Assembly: GCA_046155505.1 (NCBI GenBank)
Contig: JBJXFK010000140.1
Location: 1-9,436 of the forward strand
Length of the DNA stretch: 9,436 bases
Direction: 5' to 3'
From: JBJXFK01 sp046155505
Lineage (GTDB): Bacteria; Planctomycetota; Phycisphaerae; UBA1845; Fen-1342
Shown one piece after another: positions 1 to 6,678 of this stretch (the stretch's first letter is position 1; each line of letters opens with the position of its first letter). The notes beneath the pieces are model-generated. The model was not told the origin of the DNA. It ran no database searches and saw nothing but the letters and a program-made list of their open reading frames with translations. The position numbers and the translations under genes are program-made.

Positions 1-1291
1 ACTGCGGCTTGTCGCTCACAACCTTGCCGTCGATCAACACCGTCGTGCAATGCGTCGTGAACTCAAACGGATCGCCGTCGAAACACGCGATGTCCGCGTC
101 CTTGCCGACCTCCAGCGAGCCGATGCGTTTGTCGATTTCCAAAATCCGCGCGGCGTCGGTCGTGATCGTGCCCAGCGCCTGCTCAAACGTCAGCCCGTTC
201 GCCGCCGCGATTGCCGCTTCGAAGAGCACAACGCGGGCCTTCGGCACGTAGCTCTCATACCCGCCTTGCAGCGCGACCGGAATGCCCGCCGCTCGCAACT
301 TCGTGGCCGTCTCCATGCTCATATTCTCGCGCTCGCCCCACATGCGTTCCATCGTCGGATGGATAAACACGGGCACCTTGGCGGCTTTGATCTCATCGAT
401 CAGTACATAAGATTCCGCCGCGCCGTCGAGCCACAACTTGATGCCGAACTCGCGTTGCAGCCGGAGCGCGCTGGCAATGTCCTGCGAACGATGGCATGTG
501 ACGAGCAGCGGAATCTCGCCCGCCAGCACCTTGCCCAGAGTTTCCAGTCGCAGATTGCGATCGGGCTTCTTGTCCGCCTCGGCCTTCGCCAGCTTGTCGG
601 CGTATTCGCGGGCCTTGATCAACTCGGCCCGCAGCAGTGCGACAGTTTTTCCGCGCGTGCCGGGCGCTTTGCCGCCGTCCTTGTGAGCCGCGGGGCTGAG
701 CGTACACGCGATCGCTCCCGGCTCTTTGACGAGCGCCGCATCGATCGAATTGCCGACCGTCTTCACGATCACCGTCTGCCCGCTCACCAATTCGCCCCAC
801 GCGTGGCCCGTGTGAATCGTGGTCACGCCGAACCCTCGGACGTACGCGACCAGCGCTTCCTGCGGGTTGTACGCATCGATCGCCCGCAGTTCCGGCTGAA
901 TCGGCGATGAGCGCTCGAGTTGATCCGAATCGTGCGGCTGGTTGTAAATGCCCGAGAGGCCGATCGTGCAATGCGCATCAATCAACCCCGGCGTCACCAC
1001 CGCCGCCTCGATCACTTTGAAGCCATCGGGCACGGGCGTCGAAGCCGCCGGGCCGACCGCCGCAATTTTGCCTTCCTTTACGACGACCACCGCGTTGTCG
1101 ATCTTGCCCGCCGGTCCCATCGTGTGCAGCGTCTTGGCCTTCACCGCAACCTGTGCCGACGCGACGCCGCAAGCCAGTGCAAAGTGCAAAATGCAAAGTG
1201 CAACATGCGGAGTGCGAAGTGAAAAGTTCAAAGTGCAAAATGCCGAATGCCCGGCGCGCTCCCTCTTCACTTTGAACTTTGCAATTTGCAT
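1..1291 (-). CDS. Secreted amidohydrolase-fold protein, probable pseudoenzyme (partial, C-terminus off window)
   Basis: An open frame of 430 codons runs off the left edge. It belongs to the imidazolonepropionase-like amidohydrolase group (COG1228 type): a small beta domain (residues ~50-100), then PGLIDAHCTIG (101-111), a conserved PIQPELRAIDAYN stretch (130-142), VTTIHTGHAWGELVSGQT (156-173) and the C-terminal GSLEVGKDADIACFDGDP (391-408). Compared with the neighbour at 1354-2670, the second His of the HxH motif is Thr109. The later metal-site positions are Thr265, Asp289, Gly290 and Gln342 instead of His, although His267 and Glu293 remain. Hydrolase activity is therefore doubtful. The ATG at 1291 gives a 47-residue leader with a basic start (KFKVKRER) and a hydrophobic run ending ACGVASAQ, which reads as a signal peptide. 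A TTG at 1189 is an alternative start but leaves almost no signal peptide. It lies 62 bp downstream of the second amidohydrolase on the same strand, so co-transcription is likely. The family call is strong; the start codon and lack of activity are inferred. Confidence 0.85.
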   Translation of the reverse strand, partial: MQIAKFKVKRERAGHSAFCTLNFSLRTPHVALCILHFALACGVASAQVAVKAKTLHTMGPAGKIDNAVVVVKEGKIAAVGPAASTPVPDGFKVIEAAVVTPGLIDAHCTIGLSGIYNQPHDSDQLERSSPIQPELRAIDAYNPQEALVAYVRGFGVTTIHTGHAWGELVSGQTVIVKTVGNSIDAALVKEPGAIACTLSPAAHKDGGKAPGTRGKTVALLRAELIKAREYADKLAKAEADKKPDRNLRLETLGKVLAGEIPLLVTCHRSQDIASALRLQREFGIKLWLDGAAESYVLIDEIKAAKVPVFIHPTMERMWGERENMSMETATKLRAAGIPVALQGGYESYVPKARVVLFEAAIAAANGLTFEQALGTITTDAARILEIDKRIGSLEVGKDADIACFDGDPFEFTTHCTTVLIDGKVVSDKPQ

Positions 1292-1300
1292 TTTCAACTC
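1178..1300. repeat. GTGCAAA-type AT-rich intergenic repeat with inverted arm
   Basis: Short units such as GTGCAAAATGC, GTGCAAAGTGC and GTTCAAAGTGC follow each other here, far more A/T-rich than the surroundings. A perfect 13-bp inverted repeat, AAAGTTCAAAGTG at 1223-1235 and CACTTTGAACTTT at 1268-1280, encloses a 32-nt loop and sits between the two amidohydrolase genes or within the leader of the downstream one. This class of repeat is commonly seen between genes in large environmental genomes, and its function is unknown. Confidence 0.8.
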
Positions 1301-1319
1301 GCCCACTGCGGCCCCGCTT

Positions 1320-1351
1320 CGTCGCTCCGTCGCTGCGTCGCTCCGTCGCTT
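1320..1351. repeat. Four tandem 8-bp units (CGTCGCTN)
   Basis: The units CGTCGCTC, CGTCGCTG, CGTCGCTC and CGTCGCTT follow each other without gaps in the 62-bp spacer between the two amidohydrolase genes. They end just before the stop codon of the upstream gene (1354). No function can be assigned. Confidence 0.8.
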
Positions 1352-1353
1352 CC

Positions 1354-2670
1354 TCACTGCCCCACCCCCGCATGCTCGCAGCAGCACATGTACGGCTTGC
1401 GCGGCTCGCCCGCTCCATAACCGCCCACCGCGAACAAGCGATCCGCCGGATCGTCGCGATCAAACACCTTCACGCCTTCGACCCACGTTTGCTCCACTTT
1501 TGCGTACACGCTGAGCGGATCGCCGCTCCAGATCGCGAAATCCGCATCCTTGCCCGCCTTCAGCGACCCGACCCGCGAATCGAGGTCCATCATCTTCGCC
1601 CCATTCAGCGTCAGCGACGCATACGCCGTCGCCCGCGACAGCCCCGCCCGCACGCCCAGCGCCGCACTGCGATTGAACAGCCGCGCATCGGTGATCCAAT
1701 CATCCGTGTGATAGGCCACCAGCACCCCGGCCTTCTCCAGCACCGCTCCGGTTTTGAACGACAATTCCGCCGCTTCGAGCTTCCCGCCCGGACTGTCGAT
1801 CATGATCACCGAGCACGGAGCCTTGGCCGCCGCGATCTCGTCCGCGACCTTCCACGCCTCGCTCACATGATGCAGCACGACGCGAAAGCCGAACTCTTTG
1901 CTCAGTCGCAGCACCGTGATGATGTCATCCGCGCGGTGCGTGTGATGATGCACGATCCGCTTGCCGTCCAGCACCTCGACCAGCGCTTCCATGCCGATGT
2001 CGCGGGCCGGCAGCTTTTCCGGATCGCTTTCGCCGGCTTTTTTCTTCTCGCGATATTCCTGAGCCTTGATGAACAGCTCGCGCACCATCGCGGCCGACTT
2101 GCCGCGCGTACCGCTGAACGGCGGCGCACCGATCGAGTTGGTCCCATTGGCCATTTTCAGGCCGCCCATCGGACTACCATCGGCATCGCGATAGATGACA
2201 TCCTCAATCGTCCTGGGCTGCTTGCGAAGTTTGACATAAATCGTCTGCCCGCTCATCAAATGCCCCGACCCCGGCATGATGTTCAGCGTCGTCAGCCCGC
2301 CGGCCACCGCCCGCCGAAACCCCGGATCGAACACATTCAGCGAATCGTGAATCCGCACGTCCGGCTGAAGCGTCGCGCTGCCGTCGGCCCCGCCGATGCC
2401 GCCGATGTGATTATGCGTATCGACCAGGCCGGGCATGATCCATTTGCCGCCGCAATCGACGACCGTCGCTCCCGCCGGCGGCTGAAACCCATCCATCGAC
2501 GCGACGCTCGCGATCTTGCCGCGCTGCACGACCAGCACGCCGCGGGCGATGATGTCGCCCTCGACCGGCACGATGGTCGCGTTGCTGAAAGCGATCGGCG
2601 CGTCCTGCGCGGCGACAGCGGTCACCAGCGCGGCCGCGCACGCAACTGCGAAAACGAATTTGCTCAGCAT
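1354..2670 (-). CDS. Secreted metal-dependent amidohydrolase (imidazolonepropionase-like)
   Basis: The protein has 438 residues and probably hydrolyses C-N bonds in a cyclic or amide substrate outside the cytoplasm; the substrate cannot be told from sequence. A signal peptide is clear (MLSKFVFAVACAAALVTAVA, cleavage near residues 21-23). The N-terminal beta domain covers about 25-80. The metal site follows the superfamily pattern: HNH at 86-88 in PGLVDTHNHIGG, HHHTHR at 241-246, LHHVSE at 266-271 and HTDDWITD at 321-328. The C-terminal beta segment carries GSLKAGKDADFAIWSGDP (368-385). The ATG at 2670 is chosen because it begins the signal peptide and has GGGAGAG just upstream; the frame stays open 70 codons further, but that extension reads like noise. 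The last residues are unusual, with three Cys in a row (429-431). The downstream same-strand gene is a related protein lacking most metal ligands, so the two may form a complex. The family call is firm. Confidence 0.9.
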   Translation of the reverse strand: MLSKFVFAVACAAALVTAVAAQDAPIAFSNATIVPVEGDIIARGVLVVQRGKIASVASMDGFQPPAGATVVDCGGKWIMPGLVDTHNHIGGIGGADGSATLQPDVRIHDSLNVFDPGFRRAVAGGLTTLNIMPGSGHLMSGQTIYVKLRKQPRTIEDVIYRDADGSPMGGLKMANGTNSIGAPPFSGTRGKSAAMVRELFIKAQEYREKKKAGESDPEKLPARDIGMEALVEVLDGKRIVHHHTHRADDIITVLRLSKEFGFRVVLHHVSEAWKVADEIAAAKAPCSVIMIDSPGGKLEAAELSFKTGAVLEKAGVLVAYHTDDWITDARLFNRSAALGVRAGLSRATAYASLTLNGAKMMDLDSRVGSLKAGKDADFAIWSGDPLSVYAKVEQTWVEGVKVFDRDDPADRLFAVGGYGAGEPRKPYMCCCEHAGVGQ

Positions 2671-2673
2671 GAA

Positions 2674-2680
2674 CTCTCCC
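2674..2680 (-). promoter_or_regulatory. Ribosome binding site of the amidohydrolase gene
   Basis: GGGAGAG on the minus strand precedes the ATG at 2670 with three bases between. Its GGAG core sits 5 nt from the start, and it supports this start over the longer open frame. Confidence 0.6.
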
Positions 2681-2823
2681 ACGGCGTTCGCCGCACGAGC
2701 GCGACGAGCATCGACGATGCAAGCCGAGAATGGTACCGCCGCGACAGTGACGCGGCGACGCGCGCCCGCCGCCCGGCGGTCGCACTTCACGAATCGCCCG
2801 CCCGCCGCCCGGCTGCATCCGCC

Positions 2824-2858
2824 TTTCTCTCTGCCCTCTGCGCCTCTGTGTTGAACCG
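2824..2858 (-). repeat. CACAGAG-type dispersed repeat, inverted copy
   Basis: Read on the minus strand this is GGTTCAACACAGAGGCGCAG followed by AGGGCAGAGAGAAAG. It closely matches the plus-strand unit near 7790-7820, including the GGTTCAACACAGAGG core. It lies in the 216-bp gene-free stretch 2671-2886, next to module R1. The rest of that stretch shows no gene. Confidence 0.75.
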
Positions 2859-2886
2859 CCTCGCTTCCTCCCCGCGCCACAAAACC

Positions 2887-3009
2887 CTACGCCGCTACCG
2901 TCACCGCCGCGATTTCGCTCCACAGCCCTATTTCGCCCCGCGGGCTGAGCCAGGGGAGTATGCAGACCGCCGTTTTCCCGCCGCCCTAGGCGCGAAAGTC
3001 GGCTCGGAG
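2887..3009 (-). repeat. Module R1: decayed 3'-end copy of the FN3-like gene family
   Basis: Read on the minus strand from 3009 this gives LRADFRA, an in-frame TAG (2986-2988), GGGKTAVCILPWLSPRGEIG, then LWSEIAAVTVAA and a TAG stop at 2887-2889. It aligns without gaps to the last ~40 codons of the gene at 6739-7398 and of modules R2 and R4, apart from substitutions. The internal stop and changes such as NTRGE to SPRGE show that it does not encode a working protein. It is the left boundary of the first gene-containing interval. Confidence 0.85.
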
Positions 3010-3117
3010 CGCGGGGCGCGTGGTCATGGCGCGGAGCACCGGTGCGCTTGAAACCGCGGCGTCGCGGTAGATGAAGCCGTCCTGCGCGTCCCGCGTCCCA
3101 AGACGCACGCAAGCCGT

Positions 3118-3123
3118 TACTAT
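3118..3123 (+). promoter_or_regulatory. -10-like hexamer TACTAT, 9 nt before the ATG
   Basis: TACTAT ends nine bases before the ATG at 3133 and there is no Shine-Dalgarno between, so transcription would start at or just before the first codon. No -35 match is visible. The same arrangement occurs at two other genes in the array. Confidence 0.4.
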
Positions 3124-3132
3124 CATCCATAA

Positions 3133-3558
3133 ATGTTGAGTGACGACGATTTCATCCGCGAGTTCGAGGCGCGGCGCTGGCCGCTGGAACGCTGGCATCA
3201 CCGTGACCACATCCGCCTGGCGTACCTGTATCTCCGCGAAGAGACGTTCGATCAGGCCGCCGACCGTCTCCGGGCCGGGATCAAGGCCCACAATGCTGCG
3301 CACGGCATCGTGGACGCGCCCACGCAGGGCTACCACGAGACCATGACGATCGCGTGGCTGCGCCTGGTCGAGGTCATTCTGGCCGAGTACGGCCCCGAGC
3401 CCACCGGCGAGGCCTTCTGCGATGCCCACCCGGAACTCTTGCAGAAGAAGACGCTCCGGCTCTTCTACTCAAAGGACGCGTTCATGAGCCCGCAGGCGAA
3501 AGCCGCGTTCGTGGAGCCGGACCTCGCGCCGCTCCCGAAAGCCAGGAGACAGTGCTGA
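3133..3558 (+). CDS. Conserved hypothetical protein, His-rich, 141 aa
   Basis: No function is assigned. The protein is soluble and mostly helical, without signal peptide or membrane segments. Distinct features are WHHRDHIRLAYLYL (21-34), GYHETMTIAWLRLV (66-79), a HPELL segment (99-103), an FYSKDAFMS stretch (111-119) and a C-terminal FVEPDLAPLP (126-135). I recognise this pattern from uncharacterised proteins found in several bacterial phyla, but know of no activity. The several His residues could bind a metal; this is speculation. The gene is the only one between modules R1 and R2. It has no Shine-Dalgarno but has a -10-like TACTAT close upstream, suggesting leaderless expression. A 6-bp hairpin (3560-3581) follows the stop. 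Confidence 0.8.
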   Translation: MLSDDDFIREFEARRWPLERWHHRDHIRLAYLYLREETFDQAADRLRAGIKAHNAAHGIVDAPTQGYHETMTIAWLRLVEVILAEYGPEPTGEAFCDAHPELLQKKTLRLFYSKDAFMSPQAKAAFVEPDLAPLPKARRQC

Positions 3559-3559
3559 C

Positions 3560-3581
3560 GCCCGACCCGACAGATTCGGGC
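3560..3581 (+). terminator. Weak hairpin after the 141-aa gene
   Basis: GCCCGA (3560-3565) and TCGGGC (3576-3581) can pair, two bases after the stop codon. There is no T-run, so it may only end the message weakly or do nothing. Confidence 0.25.
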
Positions 3582-3600
3582 ACACGCGAAGACTCCCGAG

Positions 3601-3738
3601 CTACGCCGCCACCGTCGCGCTGGCGGTCTCGCTCCACGGTCCCGTTTCGCCGCGCGTGTTGACCAAGCGGAGCACGAAGACCGCGGTCTTGCCGCCTTCG
3701 CCCGGCTTGAAGTTGGCGTGGAAGTTCGTCTTTGGCGG
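3601..3738 (-). repeat. Module R2: 3'-end copy of the FN3-like gene family (138 bp)
   Basis: On the minus strand this reads PPKTNFHANFKPGEGGKTAV followed by FVLRLVNTRGETG, PWSETASATVAA and TAG (3601-3603). These 46 codons align without gaps to module R4, which has exactly the same length. The frame is open here, but a TGA lies directly upstream (3739-3741), so only a gene tail is present. It is the boundary between the genes at 3133-3558 and 4022-4432. Confidence 0.88.
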
Positions 3739-4010
3739 TCATGGTCAGGAGTGTGACCGTGGCGTGGTCGGTGCGCGGCGGCGGGGTCGCGTCGCGCCGT
3801 CGCACGCGAGTCGCGGCCGCGCAAAGTCGGCGGTCTTGTCATCGTGCTACCCAAGACCCAACGCCGCGTGCCGTTCTTCGCATGCCCGCGAGGGGCATCG
3901 CCTTGCCCGCCGGCCTGAGCTTGATGAAGTACCATATCTCCCGAACCGTTGAACCGGCACTGCCGTGAGACACTTCCAGGAGTGAGTGACACCCCACCCA
4001 ACGCTGTTGA
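3739..4010. other. Gene-free spacer between R2 and the small membrane protein gene
   Basis: About 270 bp with several overlapping open frames but no convincing gene. One small hairpin is visible, ATGCCC (3882-3887) with GGGCAT (3893-3898). I see no promoter match of good quality. Confidence 0.5.
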
Positions 4011-4016
4011 GAGGAG
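4011..4016 (+). promoter_or_regulatory. Shine-Dalgarno of the small membrane protein gene
   Basis: GAGGAG lies five bases before the ATG at 4022 and selects it over an in-frame ATG 12 codons upstream. This is the only gene of the four between modules that has a clear ribosome binding site. Confidence 0.7.
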
Positions 4017-4021
4017 CACGC

Positions 4022-4432
4022 ATGAACTACCCCCGAGCCGCCGTTGCAGCGTTCGTCGCGGTGATCGCGTTCTTCGCGATCGGATTTTTGGGCGAGGGCT
4101 GGCTGTTTCGCAGCCATTTCGGGCCAAGCCAGCGTGTGTACCGGTCCGCGGAGCAGATGCAGCGGCTGATGCCGATCGGAGCGGCGGCGCTGTTTTTGGC
4201 GCTGCTGCTTCTCGTGGCCATATACGCGAGGTGGGCTGGTGCCCGATGTGACGTATGGACGGGTCTGCAGTTCGGCGTGTCGCTGGGCGTGATCTTCGTG
4301 TGCGTTCATCCAATCCCCAACCTGCTGACGATGAATCTGGAGACCAAACTCGGTCTGGAGATCGCCGCCAGCACGTTCGTGCAATGGGTCGTCATCGGTC
4401 TTGTGTTCGGCCTGATCTACAGGCCGAGGTGA
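4022..4432 (+). CDS. Small integral membrane protein, four predicted helices, 136 aa
   Basis: I do not recognise a named family. Four hydrophobic segments are evident at about residues 6-26, 50-69, 79-97 and 113-133. Between helices 1 and 2 is a polar loop (FRSHFGPSQRVYRSAEQMQR, 29-48), and between helices 3 and 4 a shorter loop with HPIPN (96-100). It likely sits in the cytoplasmic membrane; transport, sensing or a structural role cannot be told apart. The start follows a good GAGGAG site. It is the only gene between modules R2 and R3, on the opposite strand to the modules, and is followed by about 300 bp without a clear gene. Confidence 0.75.
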   Translation: MNYPRAAVAAFVAVIAFFAIGFLGEGWLFRSHFGPSQRVYRSAEQMQRLMPIGAAALFLALLLLVAIYARWAGARCDVWTGLQFGVSLGVIFVCVHPIPNLLTMNLETKLGLEIAASTFVQWVVIGLVFGLIYRPR

Positions 4433-4734
4433 GGCTCGGGGACCATCGGCCAGACCGACGAAGTGTCGCCCGTGCAGCGTGTCGACGCTGTCGCGAAGGG
4501 GGCACACGACCACAAGTGGGCCGCGTCGCAGCGCGCGCCGAGCCCCCGCGAGAGTAAGCCGCACGTCCACGTGGAAGCGCCGTGTAATCTGAGCGACATG
4601 CTTGGGTAACAACGTAGATGCTGCTGCGGCGGTGCCCCGGCGGCCCCAACGCAACGCACGCTCCTTCCCAGACGGGGAAATCGCCTCGTGCGGCCACTGC
4701 GCGCGGCGTGGTGCGACATCGTCTTGGCAGCGCC
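4433..4734. other. Gene-free spacer before module R3
   Basis: About 300 bp between the small membrane protein gene and R3. Open frames exist on both strands because the DNA is GC-rich, but none has a start signal or a recognisable protein. It may hold a decayed gene; I see no specific evidence for that. Confidence 0.5.
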
Positions 4735-4815
4735 CTACGCCGCCACGGTCGCGCTGCACACCTCCGACCACGGTCCCTTCTCGCCCCGCGTTTTGACCTG
4801 GCAGGTCGCGGAGTC
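4735..4815 (-). repeat. Module R3: short 3'-end copy of the FN3-like gene family
   Basis: On the minus strand it reads CQVKTRGEKGPWSEVC followed by SATVAA and TAG (4735-4737). Similarity to the other modules is clear over about 22 codons and fades beyond, so this is the shortest copy. It separates the small membrane protein gene from the DinB-like gene. Confidence 0.8.
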
Positions 4816-4851
4816 CGTCCATCCTCGGTGCACCGCCACGATCCGCGCGCG

Positions 4852-4857
4852 TACAAT
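4852..4857 (+). promoter_or_regulatory. -10-like hexamer TACAAT, 7 nt before the ATG
   Basis: TACAAT differs from the TATAAT consensus at one position and ends seven bases before the ATG at 4865. There is no room for a normal 5' leader with a ribosome binding site, which suggests a leaderless transcript. No -35 match is visible. Confidence 0.5.
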
Positions 4858-4864
4858 CAAGGTC

Positions 4865-5401
4865 ATGACAACGCCAAGCTCCACGAGCGCCAGTATTGTC
4901 GCACTGCAGCGCACGCTCCGCTTCCATCTGGAATTCGCCCGGCGCCTTGTCGGCGATCTCGCGCCGGAGCAGATGACCGCGGTCCCGGGGCCCGGCCATG
5001 AGAATCACCCCGCGTTCACCATCGGTCATCTGGTCACCGGGCTGGACTTGATCGCGCAGGACATCGGACTCGCATCGGACCTCCCCTCGGGCTGGGGCGA
5101 GCTCTTTCTGCGGCGTGGGCCCGCGGATCGTCGCGTGCCTCCGATTGACGCGCAGTTTCCGAGCCGGGCCGAACTGTTGAGCGAACTCGAGCGCCAGGCG
5201 GCCCGCGTTGCGGAATCGCTCAATCGGATCGATGAGGCTTGGCTGGCGGCGCGGAGCGAACCGTGGAAACTCTCAGAGTACCTGCCCACGAATCACGACG
5301 GAGTGCTGTTCATGGCGTGCGCGCACCAGTCCATGCACCTGGGGCAACTCGCGTCATGGCGTCGGGCGATGAACCTACCGGCTGCAATGGCTCAAATGTA
5401 A
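4865..5401 (+). CDS. DinB-like metal-binding four-helix protein, 178 aa
   Basis: The protein fits the DinB/YfiT-like superfamily: helical throughout, with a first His in FTIGHLVTGLDL (His55) and two in ACAHQSMHLGQLASWRR (His154, His158), the spacing of the usual three-His metal site. The length matches the family. Members are metal-dependent and often thiol-linked (transferases, hydrolases or stress proteins), but no substrate can be deduced. The ATG at 4865 is chosen because homology begins shortly after it and a TACAAT box lies seven bases upstream; the longer frame runs back through module R3, which is not protein-coding on this strand. It is the only gene between R3 and R4. A 6-bp GC hairpin follows at 5411-5426. 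Confidence 0.87.
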   Translation: MTTPSSTSASIVALQRTLRFHLEFARRLVGDLAPEQMTAVPGPGHENHPAFTIGHLVTGLDLIAQDIGLASDLPSGWGELFLRRGPADRRVPPIDAQFPSRAELLSELERQAARVAESLNRIDEAWLAARSEPWKLSEYLPTNHDGVLFMACAHQSMHLGQLASWRRAMNLPAAMAQM

Positions 5402-5410
5402 GGACGTGAT

Positions 5411-5426
5411 CGCGCCGGGCGGCGCG
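5411..5426 (+). terminator. GC hairpin after the DinB-like gene
   Basis: CGCGCC and GGCGCG pair around a GGGC loop, nine bases after the stop codon. It lacks a T-run, so an intrinsic terminator is only possible. Confidence 0.3.
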
Positions 5427-5469
5427 CACCCGACGCTGCGCCGGTCGCCTCCGCCGCAACGACCGCCGC

Positions 5470-5607
5470 TCAGGACGCCACCGTGGCGGTCGTGATCTCC
5501 GGCGACGGCCCCTGTTCGCCCCGCGTGTTGATCTAGCGGGCCAAGTCGACGCCGGTTTTGCCTCCCTCGCCCGCCTTGAACTCGGCGCGGAAGCTCGGAC
5601 GAACACA
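5470..5607 (-). repeat. Module R4: decayed 3'-end copy of the FN3-like gene family (138 bp)
   Basis: On the minus strand it reads CVRPSFRAEFKAGEGGKTGV, DLAR, an in-frame TAG, INTRGEQGPSPEITTATVAS and TGA (5470-5472). It begins directly after the stop codon of the CPBP protease homologue and stays in that frame. It aligns codon for codon with R2 over 46 codons. The internal stop and the loss of Trp in GPWSE show that it is not a functional coding end. Confidence 0.88.
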
Positions 5608-6522
5608 CTACGGTTCCGCGACGAGCCCCGGCGTGCGCGAGGCGATGTCCATGAAGGCGTGAACGATCGCGGGTGCGACGATGCTCCCGGTCTTTTCGCG
5701 CAGCAGGCCGTGGAAAAGCGACGCGGCGGCGGACAATCCCCACCACCACGCGAGCCTACCCTGCCAGCGGAAGTAATCAAACGTGTTGAGCAGGTGAATC
5801 AGCCCGAAGAAGAGCGCCACGATGAGCAGGCCGGGACCAAAGGCGACGCCGAAGGTGCGCCACGGCCGCCCGAACGCCTCGTTGAGGCGCGACTGCATGT
5901 ATCCACTGAAGAACACTTCTTCGGCGATGGCCGCGCTGAGGACGATCGAGAGCACCACCAGCACCGTGTGGCCGATCGGCCTGGTCTCGACGAGCCGCGG
6001 AATGATCGGCACCAGCGGGAGCACCAGCACGAACGCGACGCCGATCCAGCCGGGCCAGCGCGCGATCGCTCCGTCACGCCGCCGCAGCACCCACAGCATG
6101 AGGAACGACACGAACAAGTGCAGTGCGATCGCGCTTCCGCCCACGACCGGATTGCTCCAGGTCGGATCGCGCCGCAGGCCGCAGGCGATGGCGACCGCCC
6201 CAACCGCACCATAGACCAGGACGCACACCAGCCCGATGTTCGCGTTGCCTGAGAAGTTCCGCGCGGTGATGGCGTGGCCTGCGAGCCGCTTGCGGCGCAT
6301 CAGAATGAACCCGAGTGCCACGAGGACCAGCGCGGCCCCTGCCGAGAAGTTCACCTCGTTCTTCCACTCCATCTGCCCGACGTTCGTGAAGCGCTTGAAC
6401 GCGCGGAAGGCGATGTGCATCAGCACGAAGGCAAGCGACACCTCCGCGACGGCGAGGACGCGGGCGCTCCATCCCGGCAACGCCGGTTTCGATGGAGTCA
6501 TGTCGGGCGTTAGTTCAGGCAT
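5608..6522 (-). CDS. CPBP-family intramembrane metalloprotease homologue, 304 aa
   Basis: A polytopic membrane protein of the CPBP (CAAX protease and bacteriocin-processing) family. Hydrophobic segments lie at about 22-40, 60-75, 95-115, 128-147, 158-177, 185-200, 228-245 and 258-270. The family motifs are in order: AEEVFFSGYMQSRL (200-213) with the Glu-Glu pair 201-202, FFGLIH (238-243) and APAIVHAFMD (283-292) with His288. The Arg usual in EExxxR is Ser206 here. Such proteins cleave substrates within the membrane or serve in bacteriocin immunity; the substrate is unknown. The ATG at 6522 is preferred: a TAGAAT box ends eight bases upstream and no Shine-Dalgarno is present. A TTG two codons upstream is an alternative. 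It lies alone between R5 and R4, and is the only one of the four module-flanked genes on the same strand as the modules. Confidence 0.88.
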   Translation of the reverse strand: MPELTPDMTPSKPALPGWSARVLAVAEVSLAFVLMHIAFRAFKRFTNVGQMEWKNEVNFSAGAALVLVALGFILMRRKRLAGHAITARNFSGNANIGLVCVLVYGAVGAVAIACGLRRDPTWSNPVVGGSAIALHLFVSFLMLWVLRRRDGAIARWPGWIGVAFVLVLPLVPIIPRLVETRPIGHTVLVVLSIVLSAAIAEEVFFSGYMQSRLNEAFGRPWRTFGVAFGPGLLIVALFFGLIHLLNTFDYFRWQGRLAWWWGLSAAASLFHGLLREKTGSIVAPAIVHAFMDIASRTPGLVAEP

Positions 6523-6530
6523 GAGCAACG

Positions 6531-6536
6531 ATTCTA
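6531..6536 (-). promoter_or_regulatory. -10-like hexamer TAGAAT, 8 nt before the ATG
   Basis: On the minus strand TAGAAT ends eight bases before the ATG at 6522, with no Shine-Dalgarno between. It is the third case in this array of a -10-like box placed for leaderless transcription. Confidence 0.45.
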
Positions 6537-6561
6537 TCGCGGCGCGAGAGTGCCTCTACGC

Positions 6562-6678
6562 CTACGCCGCCACCGTCGCCGCCGCGACTTTGCTCCACGG
6601 CCCCGTTTCGCCGCGCGTGCTGAACCAACGCAGGGCGTAGTACGCCTTCCCGGCGACTTGGACGAGCCGGAACAGAAA
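6562..6678 (-). repeat. Module R5: 3'-end copy of the FN3-like gene family
   Basis: On the minus strand it reads FLFRLVQVAGKAYYALRWFS followed by TRGETGPWSKVAAATVAA and TAG (6562-6564). It is among the best preserved copies and has no internal stop. It is in frame with the full-length gene that ends at 6739, so it looks like a second tail placed directly behind the first one. The DNA match to R2 is close over the first ~75 bases from the stop codon. Confidence 0.88.

Noticed and set aside
50..910. Plus-strand frame of 286 codons opposite the left amidohydrolase-like gene
   Set aside because: Antisense to a protein with clear family motifs.
1279..3051. Long plus-strand open frame (590 codons) opposite the amidohydrolase gene
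   Set aside because: It mirrors the coding strand of the enzyme in GC-rich DNA, is extremely rich in Arg and His, and shows no domain.
2411..3130. Minus-strand frame of 239 codons that reads through R1 into the amidohydrolase region
   Set aside because: It is in a shifted frame relative to both the enzyme and the R1 tail; composition is Arg/Gly-rich noise.
3839..5029. Minus-strand open frame of 396 codons across the small membrane protein and DinB-like genes
   Set aside because: It is antisense to two better supported genes, crosses module R3 in another frame and has noise-like composition.
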